Of a stretch of 64,000 nt of DNA, positions 13,501 through 23,407 are shown one piece after another. The DNA lies in NCBI GenBank assembly GCA_963669155.1, contig OZ022597.1, positions 7,504,240-7,568,239 of the forward strand. The letters run 5' to 3'. Every line of letters starts with the position of its first letter. Position 1 is the first letter of the stretch. The notes beneath the pieces are model-generated. The model had not been told where the DNA came from and made no database searches. It saw only the letters and a list, made by a program, of their open reading frames with translations. Origin of the DNA: Arbacia lixula. Lineage: Eukaryota > Echinodermata > Echinoidea > Arbacioida > Arbaciidae. A program made the position numbers and the translations under genes.

Positions 13501-14885
13501 TTAACCCTTTGTATGCCACGTGTGCCTCTTCCCACAAGTAATACACACAAATCCCATAGAGCAAAAGTTTATTTGGCACACAAAGGGTTAAAGAGAAAGT
13601 CCACCTTGATGTTGACTTTGTGTTGATTATAGCAGAGAAATGAGAGCAACATATTAGTGAAAGTTTGACGAAAATCGGTCAAAGGACAAGAAAGTTATGA
13701 CTTTTTAAAGTTTTACTTTTTTGACGTCAGTTGCGAGATGCTCTCTAATATGTTATCTGCTGTATAATTCAATAAATTCCCCTTTTTGTTCTTTTTGATG
13801 AAGGAATAAATCTTTTCCATAGAGGTAAGTGTGTAAAAACTTGTGTGTAAGAATATCAAATGCACAGGTAATATCCTTTGGAGGAGATGGACATTTAAAA
13901 AAAAAAAATGAACACAACATACGAGAGAGCATTTCACATGTGTCGTCACAAAATGAAAAATACAAAAAGTTATCACTTTATTAACCTTTGAACGTTGTCA
14001 AACCTTCTCCTATATGTTTATTTCATGGGTCTGCTTTTATTATAAAACCAACTTCCATGAAGGTAATCTTTCCCTTTAAGATCAGCAGATACTGATTATA
14101 TAATCCACAAATAATCAGGCACTTTATTCATGAAAGCTTACTGACCTTGTTACAGTGTAGCCCAACTTAAACTGTTCAAATAGCTAGCTTTTGCATTGCA
14201 TGAACATGTGTGATCTTGCTTGGATCTAGATCAGACAATATCTAGCTTTTGTATTGCATGAACGTGTGTGATCTTGCTTTGATCTAGATCAGACAATATC
14301 TAGCTTTTGCATTGCATGAAAGCGTACGCTCTTGCTTTGATCTGGATCAGACAAGTTTTAGTTAGGCTCCACTGTAGCAAGCAAAAGTGTGCAGCTGAAT
14401 ACACTTTACCTGCTAGATAGACTTTGTAAGGTTTCAGGAATATGGTCCCTGCTTCTGTTTTTCGGTAAATATCAATTGTGACATCAGATTGCAATGATGT
14501 GTTAGTTTAGAATTGTAGCACATACATGTCCATGCATATGTATATGTTCCTGACTTACTCTAGAATTCGGCATGGGTCATATTCAGGCTTTGTTTTATAT
14601 CATATGCAGACACAAAACAAAGACTGTGCCAGAAATCGTATATGATTGAACTACTGATTTAGAATCAATTGTACAAAAAATGATCATTATGATCTTTATT
14701 TTTGTAATGATACTTGCATACCTCAGAGAGCATCAGTTGTTTCCAGATTGAGAGGTGTGCTGTAAAATCATTTTCATGTTTGTGATTCCAGCACACCAAA
14801 TGCGCCTGCGCCGCCAATCAACCAAGATTCCGATTCCGATGACTTCAGCAGTCATGGAAGTACCGATGATGACTTCAGTGATTAG
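7491..14885 (+). CDS. WASHC3: WASH complex subunit 3 (CCDC53), seven exons
   Basis: Spliced CDS: 7491-7541, 8666-8764, 9771-9836, 11189-11305, 12142-12237, 13400-13464, 14792-14885; 588 nt, 195 aa, close to the ~194 aa of vertebrate WASHC3. All introns are GT-AG; the first five are phase 0 and the last phase 2. Family hallmarks in order: start MDADGLPLVGPGVDLTK; helix HSKRMLAFLNHFIIHTTRFL; coiled coil KLSDITARIQRLETTINILE; LASIPGLENVTVEVTPP; a proline-rich linker; QDPRYMKYFKMINM; GVPVDALKQRLLVDGLDP; acidic tail ending SSHGSTDDDFSD. The protein is a core subunit of the pentameric WASH complex, which activates Arp2/3 on endosomes for cargo recycling. The start is fixed by the conserved N-terminus. 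Introns carry tandem repeats and MITEs but no break is seen in the coding sequence. It looks functional. Confidence 0.95.
7915..8068 (+). repeat. Dispersed repeat, matches 26473-26615 inverted
   Basis: TTTAACGGCTGAAATTTTTA ... GCTTTCTTCAATTTA-like sequence ending GCAAAAGGGACGGACAATCT is found in reverse complement in transporter intron 4. Same terminal motif as the element at 42232-42565. Confidence 0.75.
8666..8764 (+). CDS. WASHC3: WASHC3 exon 2 (residues 18-50)
   Basis: Acceptor TTGTACAG, donor AAAGG|GTAAGT. Helical segment matching the first long helix of the family. Confidence 0.93.
8919..9105. repeat. Two-copy tandem repeat, ~93 bp unit
   Basis: CTGTAACATTTGCATTT and AAATAAACCAGCCAATAATA recur 90-95 bases apart, in WASHC3 intron 2. 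Confidence 0.85.
9396..9572 (+). mobile_element. Dispersed repeat with AAAAGGGACGGGC end
   Basis: This stretch from AAAGAAAGCTTGATCAATTA to GCAAAAGGGACGGGCTACCT matches the reverse complement of 42228-42400 almost throughout, and shares its terminal motif with 7915-8068 and 26473-26615. It sits in WASHC3 intron 2. Confidence 0.75.
9771..9836 (+). CDS. WASHC3: WASHC3 exon 3 (residues 51-72)
   Basis: Coiled-coil exon ITARIQRLETTINILEAK with heptad-spaced hydrophobics; acceptor TTGTTCCAG, donor AAAG|GTAATG. Confidence 0.93.
10267..10498. mobile_element. 232-bp MITE
   Basis: Terminal inverted repeats TACTGTATATTCCATATATT and AATATATGGCGTATACAGTA flank a centre with TTCGCGAATTT motifs. No coding capacity. 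Lies in WASHC3 intron 3. Confidence 0.8.
11189..11305 (+). CDS. WASHC3: WASHC3 exon 4 (residues 73-111)
   Basis: Encodes IPGLENVTVEVTPPPVAP and a Pro-rich linker; acceptor TTTCACAG, donor TCG|GTAAGA. Confidence 0.93.
11713..12008. repeat. Two-copy tandem repeat, ~154 bp unit
   Basis: TTTCTGTATGCTTTCTGCAC and ATAACTTTTCATTTG recur about 154 bases apart in WASHC3 intron 4, each unit ending in TTCTTnTGCGAAG. Confidence 0.85.
12142..12237 (+). CDS. WASHC3: WASHC3 exon 5 (residues 112-143)
   Basis: Encodes TVSQDPRYMKYFKMINM, the conserved segment before the GVP motif; acceptor GTTTACAG, donor ATG|GTGAGT. Confidence 0.93.
13400..13464 (+). CDS. WASHC3: WASHC3 exon 6 (residues 144-165)
   Basis: Encodes GVPVDALKQRLLVDGLDPAY, the most conserved C-terminal motif of the family; acceptor TTTATAG, donor GA|GTAAGT, phase 2. 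Confidence 0.93.
13501..13591. mobile_element. ~90-bp MITE, TTAACCCTTTGTRTGCCA family
   Basis: Ends TTAACCCTTTGTATGCCA and TGGCACACAAAGGGTTAA are inverted repeats. Related copies lie at 19738-19828, 26807-26900, 37320-37408 and 44339-44428. The inside, CACAAGTAATACACACAAA...CCATAGAGCA, is also conserved. Confidence 0.85.
13590..14079. mobile_element. Foldback element, ~490 bp
   Basis: Ends AAAGAGAAAGTCCACCTTGA and (inverted) AAGGTAATCTTTCCCTTTAA; inner pairs include AAGTTATGACTTTTT and AAAAAGTTATCAC and the ACGTCA/TCGTCACA pair. Same family as 33633-34140, with shortened copies at 32040-32170 and 38909-39110. Abuts the preceding ~90-bp MITE directly. Confidence 0.8.
14184..14356. repeat. Three-copy tandem repeat, 58-bp unit
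   Basis: TAGCTTTTGCATTGCATGAA ... GATCTAGATCAGACAATATC repeats three times at 58-base spacing, in WASHC3 intron 6. Confidence 0.9.
14792..14885 (+). CDS. WASHC3: WASHC3 exon 7 (residues 166-195, stop)
   Basis: Acceptor GTGATTCCAG; encodes DTPNAPAPPINQDSDSDDF and ends DDDFSD-TAG. The acidic SDSDDF..DDDFSD tail is the expected WASHC3 C-terminus. Confidence 0.93.
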
Positions 14886-15315
14886 CCTTCTAAAGAAATA
14901 CAGCAAAGAACTGTTCTAGAGAACGTACCACACATCCTATGATGCCAATGACTTCAGCAGTTCCAGCGGTACAGATGACTTCAACGATTAGCCCTCTACA
15001 GAAATACAGCCATAAACTATCCAAGAGATGGTAACCACACATCCTATGGTGCTTATGACTTAGTAGTAAGTGCGGTACCGATCATGATTTCAATGATGAG
15101 TCTTCTGCAGAAATACAGCAGTGAACTATCGTAGATATGGTACCACACATTCTTCTGTGCTCATGACTTCAGCAGTCATTGCGGTACGGATGATGAACTC
15201 AACGATTTGCCTTATAAAGAAATACCAGTACAACCAAGAACTGTCCTAGAAATGGCACCACACAGTGACATCCTACGGTGCTAATGACTTCAGCAGGTAC
15301 AGCGGTACCGATGAG
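14841..15315 (+). repeat. Five tandem copies of the WASHC3 terminal coding segment plus 3' UTR
   Basis: GACTTCAGCAGT..(A)GCGGTACCGATGATGA.TTCA recurs at 14841, 14950, 15057, 15165 and 15285, a period of 107-120 bases. The first copy is the end of exon 7; each later copy repeats the coding end and about 60 bases of 3' UTR (AGAAATACAGC..GAACT.TC). Copies differ by point changes and small indels, and copy 2 keeps its own in-frame GATTAG end. Lies downstream of the stop, so it is untranslated in the normal product. Confidence 0.9.
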
Positions 15316-17580
15316 GAATTGTTTTGAAACACTGATTTGAGACAGAGTTTTCTAGAAGACGTCTCGCCATTTGGGGGGTTAGAATAAGAAACTCTGCTTC
15401 ATTGAGTTTGCAACTGTGCAGCTCATTCTTGGCAGTTTGTTCCTTGGCAAAAGGCCAAACAAGGACGTGTGTGATCTGTGCAACAATTTGTGACATCATA
15501 GTTATTAACTGTGTTTCAGATCGCAGTTGGGTTTCTGAGATTTCTGAGCACTGTTTAAATGTTTGACCAGCATTTACAAGATTTTTGTTCTGGCTAAGCA
15601 CACTGCTTTGAAAAGTAGTGTGATTTGATACACTGTAGCCAGAAAACACATTTTATAATCACACCCATTAACAATTCAACATATGCACTGATACACATTT
15701 ACCTACAATATAGCATTGGTAATGTGCTGAGGTTATTTTTATATGGTCATTAATCCTTAGTATTGCCTTTTGAGGAAATATTTTGTTATATGCTGGTGTA
15801 CAGGAATCAACTCAAATACTGAATACATTGTATTAAATGTACAAAAGTATATGGTGTTAAGGTCTTACATTGCAAAGAATTTCATGTTTGTCCATCTCAT
15901 TCCTATTGCGTGCATGATCATGCCTCTATCGCTGTAACATTGTTGTTGTATATTTATGCTTTACACTCTATTTCATATATCCTTTCCTTTTGCCTACTGT
16001 AAAATGATGTTTTACAGTTAGTTGCTGTAAAAAAACAGTAGCAGATGTATGATACATGCATGTGCATGTGTTGTCTCACAATGATGTTTTACAGTTAGTT
16101 GTGTAATAAGCATGATGTTCCGTAATTACAGGGCCCGTAAGACAAGTCACGGAAACTGGTTGATATTTGCAAACTCGACCAACTTTGCGGTATTCAATTA
16201 AAAAAAGCGTAGGCATTTAACAAATAGTTCTGTGTGCTCAATTTATGATGCCTTGAATCTTTACAAAATGGCTTTAACAGTCCATTCTTTATTTGCAGAT
16301 GGGCTCATATACACCTCATTGATATTATCAGGGCACATACCAACAATCTCTGGAGAAGAGAAAAAATTAACCATCCTTACCTTTATATACTCACTAACCA
16401 TGAAATCTTCATTTGCCCGACTTTTCTTTTCAGAGCACTGTTAATTAATGTGTGTGTTTACTTAGTAGACATTTTCTTTATAAATTTGGCACAAGGACAT
16501 TAACCCCTGTCAATGATTCCCATTAGACATCTGTTGCATTGTGGGAAGAACCAAGGACATCTGTACATAATCAGTCACAAATGACAGTCTGTGCTGTTGA
16601 TACATGGATGTTTGGCAAAGGATGTATGAAGTGTTGTATCCTTGGTATGACAAATAAACTTGCCCATGAATGGTTTTAACGTTAGTGCTCATAAATTTGA
16701 ACAAGTCCATATCTTTCTCGTTATTTGTTGGACCTTGGTCAAAGTTTAATTGACCTGCTCTTCATTCATTTGAGGGCGGGTGGGGTGGGGGGGATCACAC
16801 TGAACAGACAATTTGTTACAAATTGGTGAAAAGGGGCAGGTGTTCAACCGATATGCTAGCCCATATACATGTATCTATATCGCCACATGTGTCATACCGC
16901 TGTCACGGTTCTGATGCCACATCATTTCATAATTTTTTGTGGTTGTATGGGTGATAACTAACCAATTATATGATGATAAAACGGTTTTGCATGGATTATG
17001 TTTGTAAAAAGAGAAAATTTTATGTGAGATGTGAGTGAGAATGCATGAGATTGCATGTATAGTGTCTTTAGAAATAACAGAGAGAATATATTATTGGTTG
17101 AAATAAAATTTGAATATGCATGTTGATGGTTGCGTGAGCTTATATTCTTTTGGTTGTTTGCTCTTCAGAGTCTGAATTTTTAGGAATATATATTGAGTAG
17201 TCAAAAGAAAAATAGTGGGGTAAGACACAGATAAACAGAGAGACGTATTCAGACAGACAGAACAGGAGTTTGAGAGATAAGGAGGTGGTTATGAGGGATG
17301 TGTCTCTTAGGGATGAAGGGAAAGTGAAGGCGGGTGGGGGGGTGGTGGGGGGGGGGGGTGCGCAGGAAAGAAGGTATCTGCCCTTCCCCCCACCATCCCC
17401 ACCCCTACCCAGATATCCCCCTCTTTCCTTGATGTCTTTATCCTGTGTTGGTTGAAGAGCAATATTTTAGTAACCATGACCCCTCTATTTCCTGGAAAAC
17501 GAACAATGCCGACCATGTTCTGATAACCGTTGAAGAAGGACCGTCCTGACATATAGCCCTGCAGTTCGTGTTTGCGCATT
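15316..17580. other. WASHC3 3' flank and intergenic DNA
   Basis: No further gene recognised. AATAAA occurs near 16651 and 17104; either could serve WASHC3 if the 3' UTR is long. A duplicated ATGATGTTTTACAGTTAGTTG is at 16005-16025 and 16081-16101. Short G and C runs lie at 17330-17410. Confidence 0.4.
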
Positions 17581-17597
17581 TTATATGTCAACATTCC

Positions 17598-17613
17598 AGG
17601 CCCCCCCCCCCCC

Positions 17614-17683
<70 letters not shown>

Positions 17684-17735
17684 CTCTATATCTCTCTCGA
17701 TCTCTCTGTCTCTCTCTTTCTCTCTCCCCCTTTGT
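17598..17735. repeat. Poly-C and (CT)n microsatellite
   Basis: C run followed by more than 30 CT units with CTAT interruptions; frames reading LSLSLSL across it are artefacts. Confidence 0.95.
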
Positions 17736-18547
17736 CCCTCTCACTATTATTCGCGCTCACTCCCTTCCTCTCTCTACCTACCCCATTCTGCAAAAAATCC
17801 TTCCTCCCCTCCCCCCCCCCTCTTTTTTTTTTAAACAGTCATACCGTTCTCCTTCCTCTATCCACCCCTTCCTCTTTTTTTCACCCAAACTCTGTGTCGG
17901 CGTCGCCCTACTTTTTCCTCTCTTATTCCGTTGCAATCGCACTGTACACATGACCTCTGTTTTCCTATAAAGCTGCCAAAACAAACATGGCTAACAATGA
18001 GATCTTCGACTCAGCCCAGTAATTTTATAATTATCTTTATGATACTTTTATGTGGCGAAAAAGCGGTTCTGTCCTGTACGTCTACGATGTAGATTCTACA
18101 CGCAGATTGAGCATAATCTATGCATGTAAGGGAGCATTTCAAAGTGGGCTCGATTTAAATACTTGGCGACAACCCGTCAACAAAGTATACGTTTGATGTT
18201 TGGGGCTGAGAGTTTATGTGCTGTCACCATCAATTATTCTTTACCAGTGAGTCGGAAAATTGCAAATCCTAGTAAACCAAATCGCATCGAATCTCCTCGA
18301 GGAGTGCATGTATATCAATAGACTTCGTTTCGTCTCATTGATTCTCGAGACTGTCACGAAGGACACGTTTACATCAGTCGTAGGACTCTGCGACTGGCTG
18401 AATTGCAGGATTCAGTCGTTGAGTTAGTCTGAAAGGTTGCCGTCTCAATTTCAGGCGTAAGCTTCTACGACTGCAGAATCGTGACAAAATCGTGTCGTCT
18501 GCGGTCACCTCTATAGACCGGGTCTCGTTGACGATATTGTAGCGAAC

Positions 18548-18745
18548 ATGGATACGGTCACCTACGAAACCGACAACGACATCGTACACCTCGAGACGGA
18601 AGGCGATAGTGACTATGACGGGGATATGGAGCCGTCGGAGGCGCAGAGAAGGGCCGACGCTGTCTTAAAGAAACTACGGAGTACAATGACGTACAATCTG
18701 GAAGACAGACCTCCGTGGTATTCAACCATCATCCTTGCGTTTCAG
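18548..18745 (+). CDS. SLC23 transporter exon 1 (residues 1-66)
   Basis: ATG in the context GCGAACATGG, no upstream in-frame alternative that fits. Acidic N-tail, then [12 protein letters not shown], the entry to TM1; donor CAG|GTAACA, phase 0. Confidence 0.9.
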
Positions 18746-18820
18746 GTAACATTACTCCTTATCATTACCTATTTATTAGCTTCCGAATTGTTGAGAACAA
18801 CATCATAAAGAGAGAGGAGG

Positions 18821-18867
<47 letters not shown>

Positions 18868-21800
18868 AGGGGGGGCGGGAGAGAATCTTAAGAGAGAGTG
18901 TATGAAGAGGTTAAATCTGTAAATTGTGTCCCTTTTGCTGGTCAAAACATAAAGTGTTGTTAAAACAACGGGAAATGAAATAAGATACTATTGAAAATAC
19001 TATTGAAAAAAAATATGTGCGTATGTGTGAAGAAAAAATTGTGGAGGTGCCTCTTGTTAGGTTTGCCGGTTTGCATGGGCTATATGTCTCTCTTCCTGAG
19101 ACTTATAAAAACGTTAGAACGGTGTAAGAGATCATTGGAAGTAGGCGACCTACACCCTCTAGGTAAATTTATACCCCTTGAGAGATTCCTCTATTAATAA
19201 TACCAGGTGTAAAACTGTTGAGAAATAATTACAAGTTATAACTGAATCCAAGCAGAAATTTACACAACATTAAATCAAGCGATGTAATTTTTTTAGAAGC
19301 AGTTTTGTGACATTTCATCAATTATTTTTTTATGAATATGTGATGAGATTTTCACTTTTGGACAAATTGGGATATAAACATTTGTGTGTATCAATCAGAT
19401 CATTAACTCAGAACACAGCAATGGCCATTGCGTATCACAAATGTCAACCCACAACTTCTGTTCTCCCAGAAGCATTCATTATTAATGAAACTGTAATGGC
19501 AGTTGCTAGTGGATGAACAAATGTAATACACAATAGTAATTGTTGTGTCTCTGATACACAAAATTTTGTATGTCCAAAATTTGTCCAAAAGTAAAAAAAA
19601 AAAATTCTCCTGGAACATTCCAAGAATTATTGCAAAAATATGAATAAATCAAATTTCACGAAACCTGCCTTGAAAAAAAAATAGTTGAATAGTTGAAGTA
19701 TAAATGGGTACTGTATTACTGATAATAAGATGCATAATTAACTTTCTGTGTGCCATCTGTGCCTATTTCCACAAGTAATACACGCAATGCACATAGAACA
19801 GCGTTTATCTGGCACTCAGAGGGGTAACTCATTATACTCAATGTCATTTTTATGTGTTATATGAATACAGACGATGATCGTAGCACATTGAGACTTAAAT
19901 ACAAGCAGACAATTGCGGGAAGTCAAATTGGCAAAGTGTTCAGCTAGAGAAATCCATATACGCGGGGTGTTTTGATTTATTAAAAATCATGATTAATAGT
20001 ACTGTATTTATTTACTTTTCGTGGGGCAATCATCTTGGTCTTCATCTTATGAACTGCATGGACTTTGTATTGTTCTTGTGTACCAATTGTAAACAAGATA
20101 TTACGCAGCAACTTGGGGTTAATTGGGCTTTAGATGACCATTTTGAAAATGCACCCTTTTTATTGTGATATGTAGAGGTCTGTCCCATACACTGCGTTGT
20201 GAGGAATGGCACAAACGAATTTGATCGGAAAGAATCCTTTAATACAGTTGGCGAAATAAGGGTTCGTGGAATGCTTGAGTAAAAGTTATGTTGATCATTT
20301 TGGGCTGAACCGTACTTTTTAATTTCAGAAGCGACATGGTGCGCTGTTCTGTTTCTAATTTCCGGGACTTTCTTTGTATTCGGCATCCATCTTTCTATTA
20401 AAACACTGTGTAAAAACTCTGCATTCAAAACAACTTTCTTATGTTAATAATTAGTAAAAAAAAAAAACGCCTTTGTTCAAATTCTTCATACCGCGTATTA
20501 AATCACCTTATTTTTGTGACAATTTTCTTTCTTTTTTTTATTTTTATGCAATTCCCCCCACCCCCCACCCCCCCCCCCCCCCCATTTGTTTATGTCATCT
20601 TTATGTCAACAATGCATGCGCCATGTTTTTTTTTTCAAATGTTTATCACGTATAGGTAACAATGTAAACCTTAATTCCTGGATTTCATGGTCATTACATT
20701 ATCGTGACGTCATGAACAAACAATGTACTGTAAATAGATTACCTCATGTATCTCTAGAATTGATCTTCTATCATCTGTCTGTCTATCTATCTATCTATCT
20801 ATCATCAATCATCTACCATCTCTCATCTATCATGTCATGAAATTTGACACGCAGAGAACTAATGACAATTAATTTCAATGGAAAAAAAAACGCGCGCGTA
20901 ATTATATAATAATTTCTTGTGGTTTTGATATTCTTATAGCATCTGCTGACTATGTTTGGCGGCTGCATCGCCCTACCCCTGGTGATAGCTCCTTATCTCT
21001 GTGTCCAGGGGGACGTCGCATACATGTCGAAGCTCGTCTCCACAAATTTCTTCGTCTGCGGCATCCAAACTTTCCTGCAGACAACCTTCGGTGTGAGGCA
21101 CGTCTCAAATAAAACCCCTCAAAAAAGTTGTGCAACTCAGGTTTGAGGGTCATATATCTTGAGTTGCGTCATTGTCGTGAATGAATGCTGCATCATAATA
21201 CAGCATGGCTATTTAGCTTTACATTGATGTATCGTTTGTAATGTTTACGCAATCATGGAAAGCGCATGCAGACTGTCCTGATAAATATGCAGCAAGGTCA
21301 AAAATAAAATGTTTCCGTTTGTTTCGCACCTGAAATGAGTTTGAATGATGTTGAATGTTTATTGTCACGTTGACACCATTCAAAACACGTTGTATCTTCA
21401 AAATAGATGAAGCCTTCGTTTTGGAAAACAATGCATTTTGCATTTCATTTGTCTGTTTTGCTCCATATTCGGGAATACTGCACATTCCATGATTGCATAA
21501 TCGGGGCAAATGGCACACCAATGTGAAGAGGAATATTCAAGCGTTCTTATGATACCCCAGTCATGCCAGTCACGAACGATAATAAAGCAACAAGCGATAT
21601 ACGAACCCTCACCCCTGAGTTACAACACTTTTCAAGGGGGTTATATACTCATCAGTAACTCATCACTAACTGACTAAGCACAACTCATATGTGGTCTGGG
21701 GCTGGAACCGTTTATATCAAGTCATACAAGTATTACCAAAGACAAAAGATATATCAAATTAATGATCTTAAATTGTTACCATGCCTATGTATCGCGTTTG

Positions 21801-22664
21801 TAATTATTGCAAATTCGAAATAAACTTGCAATGTTTCAAAACATCTTAAAATGGGAAGTCATAAATGATAATATAAAATCATTAATCCACAAATTGGCAC
21901 AGCTTCACTGCTTTTCGTTGGATTTTGTTTACATTAGATGTATATTTACAAAAAACGAATATTTATTTTGTTCGGATTTATTGATTATTGTTTAAATCCA
22001 GTATATTAGTTTGGCCTTCAAATGTTCTGATCGCAAATGTTGATTCAGTGATAAGTGGTCGAGAACATTTTATTGCTTCCCTCTGCCAATTAATCACAAA
22101 CAGTTTTAAGCAGCTATCCGATTTATTATCTTATATTACGAGCAAAGGTTATACAATTTGTAAACAATATTCTCCACTCTCAGCACATTTACATCACACG
22201 TATAATGCAGATAGGTTTTATTGCAATGTAATGATCAGTGAACTATTTGAAATAGTCTTTTGTGTTCCAGGAAACCGTGCATCTCCATCCCCATACAGAA
22301 ATGCTTCTAGTCACATTATCAAATGCAACAATCTGAATCACTATTTTGCCCAATAAGTGCAATGATGATAATAGTATGTAGAGTTTACCTGGAATATTTA
22401 TAACTGTTTATCAATGCACTTCACAATTTTCAGTTGACCTAATCCATATCTTACTGTACAATAAAAATTTAATTCAATTATACATTAGTATCATAGTATG
22501 CATGGTATAACACAGTTATTCCCATGTAAAAACCTGTCATTATTTGTCATATTTATCTAAATCTATCGGGTTGACCTGGAATATGTATGTTTAATAATAC
22601 CGTGTGTATGATGTTTTTTACTACTACGACTACTTCTACTACTACTACTACTACTACTACTACG

Positions 22665-22729
<65 letters not shown>

Positions 22730-22779
22730 CATTACTACTACTGCTACTAATACTACTTCTACTACTACTTCTACTACTG

Positions 22780-22813
<34 letters not shown>

Positions 22814-23366
22814 GCTAACTGCTTCTGATATTATAACTGGTAATACAAATACGAGCAACAGAACGATTCCTACTTGCAATGTGCAAGTGGGACACACTCC
22901 TCTAATAATGCATGCTTATTTTTCCCCGACAGACTCCCCATTGTCCAGGGCCCTTCGTTCGCCTTCATCCTACCGATGCTCACTGTGATGACGCTGAGAG
23001 GGGAATGCCCCAACGCTGCGAGTAAGGCAATGGATGGTGAAGTGGTGGATACTATGATGATACTGATGATGATATTCATCACCATGGTGATGATAATTAT
23101 GATGCTGCTGCTGATGATGATGATATTCATCACCATGGTGTTGATAATGACGACGACGATGATGATGATGATGATGATGATGATGATAACATTAATTCCA
23201 TGATGATGATAATGATGATACTGATGATGATATTCATCACCATGGTGATGATAAGGACGATGATGAAGGTGATGATGATGAGGAGGAGGAGGAGGAGGAA
23301 GAAGATACGACTAATTCCATGTCGATGATGATGATGAAAATGATATCAATTTCCATGATTATGATA

Positions 23367-23407
<41 letters not shown>

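Noticed and set aside
17568-17970. Three overlapping Ser-Leu-rich frames of 88-132 codons
   Set aside because: Produced by the (CT)n run; all three frames are open because the repeat has no stops.
22587-22988. Long Thr-rich and Val-rich frames
   Set aside because: They are translations of the (ACT)n microsatellite on the two strands; the only coding part is transporter exon 3 in another frame.
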